Virus record (IMG/VR): IMGVR_UViG_3300027969_000058
Span: 50,736 to 114,735 of that record
Direction: 5' to 3' (one strand)
DNA from: a virus
Length of the DNA stretch: 64,000 nt
Under the pieces are notes generated by a model. The model was not told the origin of the DNA. It ran no database searches and was given only the letters and a program-made list of their open reading frames with translations. Made by a program: the position numbers and the translations under genes. Shown piece by piece: positions 51,268 through 58,930 of the stretch (position 1 is the first letter of the stretch; each line of letters starts with the position of its first letter).

Positions 51268-51555
51268 TTAACTGCCCCATTTTAGTATCCAATATGTATA
51301 ATCTTTAGCAGTTAGTTTAGCCGTTACGATGTAACTATATCCGTAAGTTAAGTGATCCGTTTGCCTATGCCATTCGGGTTGATCCACAGCATGATTCATA
51401 ACCCATTGGCCCATTTCACTTTGCTGCCATTCCCAAAGTGGTTGTGCGGCATAGAGATCTGGATCATCAACATCACCCATCTGAAAGCGATGCACTACCG
51501 CAGTTTTAATTTCAACTACTTGATCGTTAATGACATTAAACTGATTGAGATACAT
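51268..51555 (-). CDS. conserved early protein, C-terminal WILKW motif
   Basis: ATG at 51555 is chosen because a longer frame would overlap the upstream gene by 100 bases. The 95-residue product (MYLNQFNVINDQVVEIKTAV, VHRFQMGDVDDPDLYAAQPL) is a conserved phage protein, with HRFxMGDVxDPDLYAAQPLWEW typical. It ends YTYWILKWGS, the same end pattern as several neighbours. Function unknown. Confidence 0.6.
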   Translation of the reverse strand: MYLNQFNVINDQVVEIKTAVVHRFQMGDVDDPDLYAAQPLWEWQQSEMGQWVMNHAVDQPEWHRQTDHLTYGYSYIVTAKLTAKDYTYWILKWGS

Positions 51556-51889
51556 TTTCCTCAGCGATGACCAATCTCTTGAAAGTTTCGAAGTTTCCCC
51601 GTGCTCTATCAAGTCCGGGGTATTTTCCACATAGCTCATCTAACTGCTTTTCCTCTGCTTGTTTTTTGCTTGCCCAATCTAATATAGATTCTGCTTCGGG
51701 TGTTAGGCTTACTGTAGGATAGAATACGCTAAATTGTTTCCACATGTTGCCATCATTAACTTCCATACAGTTCATATTAGAGTTCCATCGAAGCATGCCG
51801 GCGCCTACTGATCCTGGGCTAATATATGGATCACTTACACCGCTGTTTGAAATAGTAATATACTTACTGCCATTGATGTTTTTAATCAT
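51536..51889 (-). CDS. conserved protein with tail-protein-like N-terminus
   Basis: The 117-residue protein begins MIKNINGSKYITISNSGVSD, then YISPGSVGAGMLRWNSNMNC, a pattern I recall from proteins linked to virion genes in T4-type phages. The second half is helical (EAESILDWASKKQAEEKQLD). Overlap of four bases with the upstream stop. Its place in the early operon is odd for a structural protein. Function unknown. Confidence 0.6.
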   Translation of the reverse strand: MIKNINGSKYITISNSGVSDPYISPGSVGAGMLRWNSNMNCMEVNDGNMWKQFSVFYPTVSLTPEAESILDWASKKQAEEKQLDELCGKYPGLDRARGNFETFKRLVIAEENVSQSV

Positions 51890-52113
51890 TCGTTACCACT
51901 CCATCTTAATATAAACCAGTCTCGTTGGCTTTCTTTACGGAAGCTGAACAATCTATCAGTCATCCGCATGCCTTTACCAAACTCGCTGTTACACCAATCT
52001 TCCATTTCTTTAAGTTGAATTTCAGAAACTGGTATCGCATCTTCGTTATCATCGTCTTCAATAACTATGCCAGGTAGTCTAAACATACCCACTTCACAGG
52101 TCTTAAGTTTCAT
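51886..52113 (-). CDS. FILRW-family small protein
   Basis: The 75-residue protein (MKLKTCEVGMFRLPGIVIED) is acidic, with MEDWCNSEFGKGMRMTDRLF and the C-terminal RDWFILRWSGNE. It belongs to a paralogous set in this operon defined by a WCxxxFG segment and the F-x-L-[RK]-W end. Coupled by overlaps on both sides. Function unknown. Confidence 0.6.
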   Translation of the reverse strand: MKLKTCEVGMFRLPGIVIEDDDNEDAIPVSEIQLKEMEDWCNSEFGKGMRMTDRLFSFRKESQRDWFILRWSGNE

Positions 52114-52262
52114 AATGATTTAATCCGTTCAATAATCTGTTTTGCATCTAACATGTTGCTGGTTTCTAATAGTTTTTCAATAATACTATCTTGTTGATTA
52201 TACACGGGTTGACACATATAGTCAAGACTGTACGGTTGTGTCCATTTAATTGAGTATTTCAT
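52110..52262 (-). CDS. 50-residue protein
   Basis: ATG at 52262 and stop at 52110 both overlap neighbours by ATGA. The product (MKYSIKWTQPYSLDYMCQPV, YNQQDSIIEKLLETSNMLDA) ends KQIIERIKSL. The perfect coupling on both sides supports a real gene. No family recognised. Confidence 0.6.
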   Translation of the reverse strand: MKYSIKWTQPYSLDYMCQPVYNQQDSIIEKLLETSNMLDAKQIIERIKSL

Positions 52263-52540
52263 GAGCTCCACCTTAATAAGAACATGGTTATTTGTTTGTC
52301 GTTAGTAAATTGAAACATGTCGAAACTGATACGCTTTCCACATTTACTATCCTGGCACCACTTTTGGATTGGATCCATGTCTGATTCTTTCAAACCCAAT
52401 TCAAATCCTCTTTGTTGAGGCAACCATGTGGCTTTGAGTTTTCGTCCGGGCAGTTGATGCCAAATGATCTTAGGTGGATTAGGCAACATGCGCATGAATG
52501 CCTGCGCAGACATTGCTCGTTTACTGTTAAACCCTGTCAT
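52259..52540 (-). CDS. FLLRW-family small protein
   Basis: ATG at 52540 overlaps the upstream stop by ATGA. The 93-residue product (MTGFNSKRAMSAQAFMRMLP, NPPKIIWHQLPGRKLKATWL) has IQKWCQDSKCGKRISFDMFQ and ends ITMFLLRWSS, matching the paralogous end motif. Function unknown. Confidence 0.6.
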   Translation of the reverse strand: MTGFNSKRAMSAQAFMRMLPNPPKIIWHQLPGRKLKATWLPQQRGFELGLKESDMDPIQKWCQDSKCGKRISFDMFQFTNDKQITMFLLRWSS

Positions 52541-52863
52541 GACCACCTCAATATAAACCAATCACGATCTTTGGCATTACGGAACCAAAACTTGGCATTG
52601 TTCACATACCAACGTTGATCAGCTGTCCGTACACCGTCTTTATGTGTAGGACCAAATGAGTTAACCATCCATTCCATCATATCGCTCCACTTACCTTCTG
52701 CATTCATAGGAGCCACTGTGAGATACTCGTGACCAAACACTGTACCCTTGCTGTACTCTAAGTAGTAATCAAATACATAGCCCATACCTTTAAGAACCTG
52801 CTTATCAATATCGTCAGACATGCGTTGTCCGGCAGCATCTAAGATTGCTTGTTCTAATGTCAT
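52537..52863 (-). CDS. FILRW-family small protein
   Basis: The 108-residue protein (MTLEQAILDAAGQRMSDDID, KQVLKGMGYVFDYYLEYSKG) has MEWMVNSFGPTHKDGVRTAD and ends AKDRDWFILRWS. Same C-terminal motif as neighbours; coupled on both sides. Function unknown. Confidence 0.6.
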   Translation of the reverse strand: MTLEQAILDAAGQRMSDDIDKQVLKGMGYVFDYYLEYSKGTVFGHEYLTVAPMNAEGKWSDMMEWMVNSFGPTHKDGVRTADQRWYVNNAKFWFRNAKDRDWFILRWS

Positions 52864-53225
52864 TTACGTGCTAACTCCAACAGCATCACATACTTTTGAT
52901 AGGCTTTTTCCACTGCGGGATTGTTCAGCCTAACATTCCTATCTTGTTCATAACGTGCCATCAGTTGTCGTTCTGAGTCAAGTCTTTTGTAATGTCCTTC
53001 TGCATCTGTAACAAAACCTATAAGGCTGTCTAATCTATCTTTGGGCATTAGGATGTCAACACAGTCTACTTCTTCAATTTGCATTGCTGTCTGATAGAAA
53101 GTATTATCGCTAACAGCATAATTCCAAGCATTTGTCTTGTGCCACATGTTAGGAATCCTGCGTAGCTTGCGACGGCTTTGCTCCACACGCATATCAAACT
53201 TGTTAAAAAATTCTTCTTCCTTCAT
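52860..53225 (-). CDS. small early protein, helical
   Basis: The 121-residue protein (MKEEEFFNKFDMRVEQSRRK) is charged and helical and contains VDILMPKDRLDSLIGFVTDA and LNNPAVEKAYQKYVMLLELA. The ending NPAVxKAYxKYxxLLELA is similar to that of the protein at 55214 (NPIVRKAYEKFLFVVELTKE), suggesting paralogy. Function unknown. Confidence 0.55.
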   Translation of the reverse strand: MKEEEFFNKFDMRVEQSRRKLRRIPNMWHKTNAWNYAVSDNTFYQTAMQIEEVDCVDILMPKDRLDSLIGFVTDAEGHYKRLDSERQLMARYEQDRNVRLNNPAVEKAYQKYVMLLELARK

Positions 53226-53440
53226 GATAGATACTTTAATGCAAATAGTGTTGAATACTTTTCTTCATAGAAGGTAAAATTAGTAAAGCCCTTGACATCA
53301 CCAATCATTGGATCCCAACGGCTTTGATTGTAGGCAAAGTCAAAATGCACACCCTGTACCAATCCGCTGGCACGTAGTTCTTTAACTATCTCAATTACAG
53401 CTACTGGATTTTTATCTTTGACAACAACGGTTATAGCCAT
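53222..53440 (-). CDS. small protein with FALKYL end
   Basis: The 72-residue protein (MAITVVVKDKNPVAVIEIVK) has strands, then NFTFYEEKYSTLFALKYLS, a divergent version of the F-x-L-K-W end seen in the surrounding genes. Overlaps the next gene by four bases. Function unknown. Confidence 0.55.
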   Translation of the reverse strand: MAITVVVKDKNPVAVIEIVKELRASGLVQGVHFDFAYNQSRWDPMIGDVKGFTNFTFYEEKYSTLFALKYLS

Positions 53441-53751
53441 TTAAGTTTGAACCAATTGGCTTCCTTGTCTGAGCGCAAATAGATCTTAGTGTCATAGAAC
53501 TCAGTGTGCCAACACCAATGTGTGTTAACATTGAACTCGTCAGATAACATCTGCAGATAGTGTTCACGCTCACAGCTCATGCCCCACGTCTGTATGCACC
53601 AATCTCGGACCTCTTGAAACTTTGTAATCTTTTGACTCTTGTTTAGCTTGGTATGGATTATAGCAAACGAAGTGTTCTTAATGTCAACTACATAGGCAAA
53701 CACATCTGAGCCAGTGTATCGCTTGTCTGTTTTCTTAACAGTGATCTTCAT
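53431..53751 (-). CDS. FKLKW-family small protein
   Basis: The 106-residue protein (MKITVKKTDKRYTGSDVFAY) contains VRDWCIQTWGMSCEREHYLQ and ends SDKEANWFKLKWL. It is the longest clear member of the paralogous set: beta start, W-C-x-x-x-[WF]-G helix, F-x-L-[RK]-W end. Function unknown. Confidence 0.6.
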   Translation of the reverse strand: MKITVKKTDKRYTGSDVFAYVVDIKNTSFAIIHTKLNKSQKITKFQEVRDWCIQTWGMSCEREHYLQMLSDEFNVNTHWCWHTEFYDTKIYLRSDKEANWFKLKWL

Positions 53752-53954
53752 TTGTCTTCAAAACCAAAGAGTACTTTTAAATCGGCGCCGAGCAGATGCC
53801 CGTGTTCCCAAGTGCTACGAGCATACCGATCGCACTCCAATATAACCATTTTAGTATATTGCTCCACTGCGGCTTCCCACTTGACTCGATCCTTGCCCAG
53901 GCCGTAGACATCAATATGTGATTCTCTAACAAGTTCTCTAATTCGTTCGTTCAT
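53748..53954 (-). CDS. MNERIR-family small protein
   Basis: The 68-residue protein (MNERIRELVRESHIDVYGLG) shares its start and its end (LKVLFGFEDK) with the genes at 53951 and 54549. Coupled by ATGA. The family is common in aquatic phages; function unknown. Confidence 0.6.
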   Translation of the reverse strand: MNERIRELVRESHIDVYGLGKDRVKWEAAVEQYTKMVILECDRYARSTWEHGHLLGADLKVLFGFEDK

Positions 53955-54187
53955 TCTTCAACTCCAAAATGTTGTTTAATCTGTTCACCTATCATACGGC
54001 CTGTCCAAGCAGGATGATCCTCACAAGTCTGTAACATTTCTTTTACAATCAACTCGGCGAACTTTTCTAATCCCATTCCGTTAGTATAAACAATCTTTTC
54101 AAGACCTATTGCTGATGGGATATACCATTCGCCATCCATAACTTTACATCCAGCCTGTTCAGCAAGTTGTCGAATTCGTTCGTTCAT
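53951..54187 (-). CDS. MNERIR-family small protein
   Basis: The 78-residue protein (MNERIRQLAEQAGCKVMDGE) has the family middle KFAELIVKEMLQTCEDHPAW and end IKQHFGVEE. Paralogue of both neighbours; coupled. Function unknown. Confidence 0.65.
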   Translation of the reverse strand: MNERIRQLAEQAGCKVMDGEWYIPSAIGLEKIVYTNGMGLEKFAELIVKEMLQTCEDHPAWTGRMIGEQIKQHFGVEE

Positions 54188-54552
54188 TCTTCAACTCCTT
54201 CTGCAGGTTGATTGGGTATGTTGTCGGTATCGCCATCCTGTGCAACTACAAACCCCAAGTCCAACATGGTTTTCTGTTCGTCCCAGACACAGTGAGGACG
54301 AAATACAAACAGCCGTAAAGTAAGATTATCTCGGCTGTAGTAAATCCTGTATCGTACCGGATCCTCACCCAGGGCCGTGGCAAGTTCTTGCAATGTAAAA
54401 CTTTCCGGCCAATCTTCATTCACACTGGTGCGAGTCTGCTCAAAGTAGAAATCCTGCATACGCTGTATGGCACTACCTTTGCCCCACAATGTGTTTTGCT
54501 CACACCATTGAATGGTGCGGTCCAGCATCGCTGTTGTAATTTCATTGTTCAT
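54184..54552 (-). CDS. small early protein
   Basis: The 122-residue protein (MNNEITTAMLDRTIQWCEQN) has a helical first part, LQELATALGEDPVRYRIYYS strands, and an acidic proline-rich end (AQDGDTDNIPNQPAEGVEE). It ends in the same GVEE as its MNERIR neighbours. Its first half (TIQWCEQN) recalls the Fe-S operon protein at 4048 (TVEWCEAN...FEILG), so a distant relation is possible. Function unknown. Confidence 0.55.
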   Translation of the reverse strand: MNNEITTAMLDRTIQWCEQNTLWGKGSAIQRMQDFYFEQTRTSVNEDWPESFTLQELATALGEDPVRYRIYYSRDNLTLRLFVFRPHCVWDEQKTMLDLGFVVAQDGDTDNIPNQPAEGVEE

Positions 54553-54761
54553 TCTTCAACTCCGAAATGTTCTGCCAATGCATTATATGCTGTAGGACTT
54601 GCACACTTTTTAGCAACAACTTCCATACATTCCTTAACAATCAACTCAGCGAACTTTTCGTGATACACTTTTGCCCAGTTTTCTATATCAAGATTGTTTG
54701 GATGCAACTCGTCAGCATGTTGTCTTGCCAGTAGCGCAAGGTATTCGATTCTTTCGTTCAT
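54549..54761 (-). CDS. MNERIR-family small protein
   Basis: The 70-residue protein (MNERIEYLALLARQHADELH) has KFAELIVKECMEVVAKKCAS and ends LAEHFGVEE. Third member of the paralogous group. Coupled by ATGA overlaps. Function unknown. Confidence 0.65.
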   Translation of the reverse strand: MNERIEYLALLARQHADELHPNNLDIENWAKVYHEKFAELIVKECMEVVAKKCASPTAYNALAEHFGVEE

Positions 54762-55000
54762 TTGCGTAGTCCTTTGATATCTTTATATTTGACACGAATA
54801 ATAGTGTGCCATTCTTTACCAATCTTCATAGGCAAGTCCAGACTGACACTGACCATAGGCCCTTCTGGCTCATTACGCATATTGTCTGTATAGGCAGTGC
54901 CCACAAAAGGTATCTTCATATATGTGCCTTCAACCCTATCGCCAAACTTGTATTTGGGCTTAGGTCGATTGGCTTCAAAGTATTCAGCAAGACTTGCCAT
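54758..55000 (-). CDS. small SH3-like protein
   Basis: The 80-residue protein (MASLAEYFEANRPKPKYKFG) then has DRVEGTYMKIPFVGTAYTDN and ends WHTIIRVKYKDIKGLRK. Short strands give an SH3/KOW-like pattern. I recognise it from runs of small phage genes. Function unknown. Confidence 0.6.
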   Translation of the reverse strand: MASLAEYFEANRPKPKYKFGDRVEGTYMKIPFVGTAYTDNMRNEPEGPMVSVSLDLPMKIGKEWHTIIRVKYKDIKGLRK

Positions 55001-55221
55001 TAGATAACCCTGCCTAATCCTAACCAGATAAGTTGTTCAAGCTCAGTTTGATAGTCCTGTCCTAATCTACGTTTTTCGTAAATAGTCTGCAGGATCTCTT
55101 TGCCATCGCTGAAGCTGCCTGTGCCTGCACCGCGGCTTTCTAATTCTTCAATCAGGTCGTCTGTATCAAACTCTGATAAGTCAACATCTACCTCTACCTC
55201 GGTGTAAATTGTTTTATACAT
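55000..55221 (-). CDS. small acidic early protein
   Basis: The 73-residue protein (MYKTIYTEVEVDVDLSEFDT, DDLIEELESRG) has an acidic strand-helix start found in many phage small proteins, followed by EILQTIYEKRRLGQDYQTEL. Overlaps the next start. Function unknown; acidic charge could suit DNA mimicry but this is not testable by eye. Confidence 0.6.
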   Translation of the reverse strand: MYKTIYTEVEVDVDLSEFDTDDLIEELESRGAGTGSFSDGKEILQTIYEKRRLGQDYQTELEQLIWLGLGRVI

Positions 55222-55672
55222 TATGTTCCTTTGTTAGTTCTACTACAAATAAAAACTTCTCATAAGCCTTGCGAACGATTGGGTTAGCCAATAGTTTGTC
55301 TGCTTCTTCTTGCATAGCTTTAACTCCTGCTTCGGCACAGTCGTGTACACTCAACCCGTGTAATGTACACAGGTCGTCACCAAACTCTTTGGCTAACTTT
55401 TCCCAAGCTCGCTTCTGCCCTACTGTGATAGGAGTACTCTTTGGACGCAGTTCGCTGGCTTTTGATATAGCCCGACAAATAGCATCTTCAGCTACACGGC
55501 CTGCGGCAATCATGGCAGCATAGTCAGGGTCGATGTTATAGCGAGTACTTTTACCGCCAGGGTAGCTCATGACCAAATGTGTGCCTTTGGTAAAGCTGTC
55601 AAGGAAATTGTTGTCGTACTCGCTCACAGGCACATACTTGCGGCCTATCTTTTCGTAGTAAATCTTTTTCAT
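55214..55672 (-). CDS. early protein, unknown
   Basis: ATG at 55672. A longer frame would run into the D,D-peptidase gene. The 152-residue product (MKKIYYEKIGRKYVPVSEYD, NNFLDSFTKGTHLVMSYPGG) is a conserved phage protein with PDYAAMIAAGRVAEDAICRA and a helical end (NPIVRKAYEKFLFVVELTKE). It leads the small-gene operon behind a perfect-consensus promoter. Function unknown. Confidence 0.65.
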   Translation of the reverse strand: MKKIYYEKIGRKYVPVSEYDNNFLDSFTKGTHLVMSYPGGKSTRYNIDPDYAAMIAAGRVAEDAICRAISKASELRPKSTPITVGQKRAWEKLAKEFGDDLCTLHGLSVHDCAEAGVKAMQEEADKLLANPIVRKAYEKFLFVVELTKEHNV

Positions 55673-55682
55673 TGTACGAATC

Positions 55683-56453
55683 TCAAAATTGTTTATCAAC
55701 AATATGATTATACATGATATCTTTAACTTTGTCAAACCTTTCTTGTTTATTCTTTGCGCCAAGAATAACTATGTAAAAGATTTGGCTATTCTGTTCAACT
55801 ACTAAACCAACACACCAACCGGCCGGATTTGTAAATCCAGTTTTGGTAACAACAATATTGTCAAATTCAAATAACACCGGTGCATTGGTGTTTGGCAATA
55901 CTATCTTTCGAATTTGTTTTTTAGCCTGAGTTTCAAATATTGCCTGTTTCTTAATACTGGTTGCTCGAATAAACTCGTTCTCTGAACTGGCTTTGAGTAG
56001 TTTAGCAACATCTCGAGCAGTACTTACATTGAACACACTTAGTCCCGAAGGATCAATAAACTTAGTGTCAGTCATACCAAGTAGGTGAGCTTTTTGATTC
56101 ATTGCTTTTAGAAAGCCTACGCGACCATTTGGGTAGTCTTCTGCTAATGTTTCAGCGGCTGCATTGTCACTGCGAACTAACATAGCAGTTAATAATTCTT
56201 CACGTGTATAACGATTTCTTGGTAATAGACTTCCAAACCTACTATGCAATGGTAACAGTGCATAGGGCGCATTACCGCTGTCCAATGCAACAAGGGCAGT
56301 CATTAACTTAGTAAGGCTGGCAAAAGGTCGCACCCGATCAGGCGCCTGTGCAATTATAGTTTTATTAGTAGTTTGATTAAACAACAAGATGCTGGGCTCG
56401 GTGGCCCAGCATGTGTTCGATACAACGATAATAACTGCCGCTATAAATCGCAT
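55683..56453 (-). CDS. D-alanyl-D-alanine carboxypeptidase/endopeptidase (S11, penicillin-binding)
   Basis: The 256-residue protein has a signal peptide (MRFIAAVIIVVSNTCWATEP) and all three motifs of low-molecular-weight PBPs: SLTK (Ser46, Lys49), SDN (95-97) and KTG (204-206). Spacing fits S11 (PbpG/DacC-like) enzymes, which trim or cut peptidoglycan peptide cross-links in the periplasm. The C-terminal membrane helix domain of DacA-type enzymes is absent, as in PbpG. In the early region it may remodel the wall or protect the infected cell rather than act in lysis. Confidence 0.9.
   Translation of the reverse strand: MRFIAAVIIVVSNTCWATEPSILLFNQTTNKTIIAQAPDRVRPFASLTKLMTALVALDSGNAPYALLPLHSRFGSLLPRNRYTREELLTAMLVRSDNAAAETLAEDYPNGRVGFLKAMNQKAHLLGMTDTKFIDPSGLSVFNVSTARDVAKLLKASSENEFIRATSIKKQAIFETQAKKQIRKIVLPNTNAPVLFEFDNIVVTKTGFTNPAGWCVGLVVEQNSQIFYIVILGAKNKQERFDKVKDIMYNHIVDKQF
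55707..55735 (-). promoter_or_regulatory. consensus sigma-70 promoter inside the D,D-peptidase gene
   Basis: TTGACA (55730-55735), a 17-bp spacer and TATAAT (55707-55712): both hexamers perfect. It lies in codons near the end of the D,D-peptidase and drives about 17 small genes to 50.7 kb. Confidence 0.85.
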
Positions 56454-56465
56454 ACATCGACAATA

Positions 56466-57026
56466 TTACAACTGAGTTTCTTTCCACCGATCTGCACGGG
56501 CACGTGAGCCTTCTGGATCAATGTGATACTCATCAATAGCATGACGTAACGCTTGTTCTACAAACTGATTAAAAGTTATATCTTTTTCATGTGCCATTTT
56601 CATATATTGAAGGAGCTCATGATCCGGGATATCAATTGGTAAACTTACACGAGTATCATAGTCTTCACCTTCTTTAATGGCCAAACACTTTTGGAAGAAG
56701 TCATCGTCGACTTCTAAATCTATATAGTCTACTTCGTCCCACGCTTGGTCTTTGTTGATGCCACGATGGTCAGCTTCATCCTGCATGTCTGCACTGAAGT
56801 CTGAATTGATCATTCGGTATGCACGGTTGTGTACATAGTCATGTGCTTGAACTTCGTAGACTGTTTGATTGTCAGTATCAAAAATAATACTAAAACTATA
56901 TCCGTCTTGCTCTCCATTCCAACTGTCCAATTGATAGACATCGGTGCCATAACATTGCCAGCCGTAATTGCTGCCTTCTGTAATGCGATAATCTACAAGT
57001 TCCATCCATTCTTTAATAGTGATCAT
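56466..57026 (-). CDS. conserved protein with C-terminal RHH-like helices
   Basis: The 186-residue protein (MITIKEWMELVDYRITEGSN, YGWQCYGTDVYQLDSWNGEQ) is acidic with strands in the first half (VYEVQAHDYVHNRAYRMINS). The C-terminus (RVSLPIDIPDHELLQYMKMA, HEKDITFNQFVEQALRHAID) resembles a ribbon-helix-helix unit. I recognise it from many large phages. Possibly a DNA-binding or antitoxin-like regulator; unproven. Confidence 0.65.
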   Translation of the reverse strand: MITIKEWMELVDYRITEGSNYGWQCYGTDVYQLDSWNGEQDGYSFSIIFDTDNQTVYEVQAHDYVHNRAYRMINSDFSADMQDEADHRGINKDQAWDEVDYIDLEVDDDFFQKCLAIKEGEDYDTRVSLPIDIPDHELLQYMKMAHEKDITFNQFVEQALRHAIDEYHIDPEGSRARADRWKETQL

Positions 57027-57346
57027 TTTATAACTTCCTTTGATTTGTGGGTAACGAAAACTGACTTGCCTTTTTCTCTAATTAAGTCTGCTAACTCTTG
57101 CGGACTGTCCTTACTGTACTCGATTACAGTTTCTATATCAACACTGCTCCAAAAGGTCCATATCTCTGGGAACCTTTGCGGGTTTGCTTTGGCCCGCATG
57201 ATCAATGCTCCTATGGGGAACTTACTCGTTGCGGGCTTGTCTGTTAGGGCGGCCCACATTGCTTTTTTATCTAACTCTGTGAGATCAACTACACACTCAA
57301 AGCCCAGAGTATCAAAATAGGCAAGTAATAGATTATCCTGTTGCAT
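57023..57346 (-). CDS. unknown early protein
   Basis: The 107-residue protein (MQQDNLLLAYFDTLGFECVV, DLTELDKKAMWAALTDKPAT) continues SKFPIGALIMRAKANPQRFP. Coupled with the following gene by ATGA. It follows the nuclease-like gene by three bases, so could be its partner. No family recognised. Confidence 0.55.
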   Translation of the reverse strand: MQQDNLLLAYFDTLGFECVVDLTELDKKAMWAALTDKPATSKFPIGALIMRAKANPQRFPEIWTFWSSVDIETVIEYSKDSPQELADLIREKGKSVFVTHKSKEVIK

Positions 57347-57348
57347 AA

Positions 57349-58023
57349 TTAACCTTGTACTGTTACGGCCTGTTCAAATAGCCATTCGTCGTTAAGTGTA
57401 GCATCGCTGATAAACTCTGGATTGTGTACGAAACAACGATCCTTCTTAGACTCGTAAGTGATTACCAAAGTCTTGTCAGTGTCTGCATGATTACGCACAT
57501 GATGCTTCTTAACTGAGTCTGCTGGTTTAACCTGTACAGGATAGTCTCCAATCCAAGCATCAATGCCCTGTGTTTCTTCTTCGGCTGTACTCCAACGATG
57601 TTCAAGGTCAAAGTATTTGGCCACTGCCAGTACACTGTGATACTCACCGCTCATGCCATAATGGGTTTTGTTAATTACCAAGTCTGTGATGTAGGCTTCG
57701 GCAACTGCTTTGGTGAACACAGTTCTATCTAACGGCATCTTTGACAGCATGTCCCAGAGCTTGTCTGCGGCACTGGCTATCTTTGCTTGTCCTTTATGCT
57801 GAGTAAAGTAGAACTCCTGCCATGCTTCAACAGAATGTCCTGTTGTCTGCTTTGTGGCTAAAAACTCTGTAAACAGCTCTTTCATACTGCCCACAGTCTT
57901 TACCTGTGTGGCTTTGCTGTTTTGAGTAGCAATGTTCAACACAGGCTTTGAGTACTTAGGAAAGTCAAAGTCACTGTTGCGTTTAGTCAACGATTGAAAG
58001 TGTTTGGCAGTAAGTGTTAGCAT
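57349..58023 (-). CDS. restriction endonuclease-like protein (PD-(D/E)XK, MjaI-like)
   Basis: The 224-residue protein has a candidate nuclease core: ETQGIDAWIGDYPVQVKPAD (acidic residue, then Q-V-K in place of E-x-K), followed by KTLVITYESKKDRCFV. The order and the GID...PVQVKP wording resemble MjaI-type restriction enzymes. No methyltransferase accompanies it. It is the first gene behind a perfect-consensus promoter, so it is expected very early, as for host-DNA-degrading nucleases. The assignment is tentative. Confidence 0.5.
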   Translation of the reverse strand: MLTLTAKHFQSLTKRNSDFDFPKYSKPVLNIATQNSKATQVKTVGSMKELFTEFLATKQTTGHSVEAWQEFYFTQHKGQAKIASAADKLWDMLSKMPLDRTVFTKAVAEAYITDLVINKTHYGMSGEYHSVLAVAKYFDLEHRWSTAEEETQGIDAWIGDYPVQVKPADSVKKHHVRNHADTDKTLVITYESKKDRCFVHNPEFISDATLNDEWLFEQAVTVQG

Positions 58024-58049
58024 ATGAGTAGTTCTTAAACAATACAGTA

Positions 58050-58078
58050 ATTATACAACGGATCTTGATCCCTGTCAA
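58050..58078 (-). promoter_or_regulatory. consensus sigma-70 promoter
   Basis: TTGACA (58073-58078), a 17-bp spacer and TATAAT (58050-58055), both perfect, about 27 bp before the nuclease-like gene. Probably a major early promoter. Confidence 0.85.
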
Positions 58079-58099
58079 CAATTATCTCAGCCAAACAGC

Positions 58100-58930
58100 T
58101 TAATCTACTGCGGGAATTGGGCAACGTAGATCTATTTGACTAACCCTATTGGCTATACGAACTTCATCAAAATAAGCAACCTGTGTGGGCATTGGCGCAC
58201 CGTGTCTACTGACAAAACTGCGATAGATACCATATTTAAAGTAAAAGTAATCAGGATCCCAAGTTACCACAGGCGATGCTATGTCTGCTTTGACTTGGCC
58301 ATTAACCCATACTTTGAGCTTGCCAGTACGGCTGTTAGTGTCAATTTCAAACTGTACATCTGTCCACTTGCCCTGCATGTCTGCCAGCTTGGCCAAGGGC
58401 CAATATTCGCACTTGTCCACTACATTGTTAATGTCACCTGTGAGTCTGTGTATGCACATTTGATACTGCCCGTTCCACAGTTCAAATTGCAGTAAGGGGC
58501 CATTCTTAAACCAGGCCTTTTGGTGCAGTTGACCCAGGGTGGTCTTTACTATGGGGCTGTCTTGGAACCCTGGCTCAAGATACACACTCCAGCTGATGGC
58601 TGTTTGGCTGGCTGGACGTATTTGTGCATCAGTGACCCATTCACTGCGTTCTCGATCTTGCTGGCAATCACTCCATGTGGCGTCAGCTGAACAGTCACCT
58701 GGGCGTACTTCGTAGCGTTGGGCTCGGGTACCCATGCGTACAGGTGTAGTGACTTGAGCCCACCCCCATGCTGTGTCACTGAGACTACGGCGCCCGGGAG
58801 CGGCCCAGCTTTGGCTGGTAGGCTCGCATACTGCTTTTGCTTCGGCCTCGCTGATAGCTGAACCCCCACCACCCCCACAGGCCTGCAGGGCTATGGCCAG
58901 GGCCACAATGGTAAACTTAGGCTTTAACAT
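58100..58930 (-). CDS. lipoprotein polysaccharide lyase-like protein
   Basis: ATG at 58930 starts MLKPKFTIVALAIALQACGG, a lipoprotein signal with lipidated Cys18 and a glycine spacer. The mature 250-residue domain has the jelly-roll pattern of the polysaccharide-lyase family that includes heparin lyase I (PF14099): QTAISWSVYLEPGF, WTDVQFEIDTNSRTGKLKVW, VNGQVK, and the diagnostic YFKYGIYRS. It probably cleaves or binds acidic polysaccharide at the outer membrane or cell surface. Base composition is GC-richer than the rest of the window. Substrate unknown, and expression as a lipoprotein in the host rather than on the virion is notable. Confidence 0.7.
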   Translation of the reverse strand: MLKPKFTIVALAIALQACGGGGGSAISEAEAKAVCEPTSQSWAAPGRRSLSDTAWGWAQVTTPVRMGTRAQRYEVRPGDCSADATWSDCQQDRERSEWVTDAQIRPASQTAISWSVYLEPGFQDSPIVKTTLGQLHQKAWFKNGPLLQFELWNGQYQMCIHRLTGDINNVVDKCEYWPLAKLADMQGKWTDVQFEIDTNSRTGKLKVWVNGQVKADIASPVVTWDPDYFYFKYGIYRSFVSRHGAPMPTQVAYFDEVRIANRVSQIDLRCPIPAVD

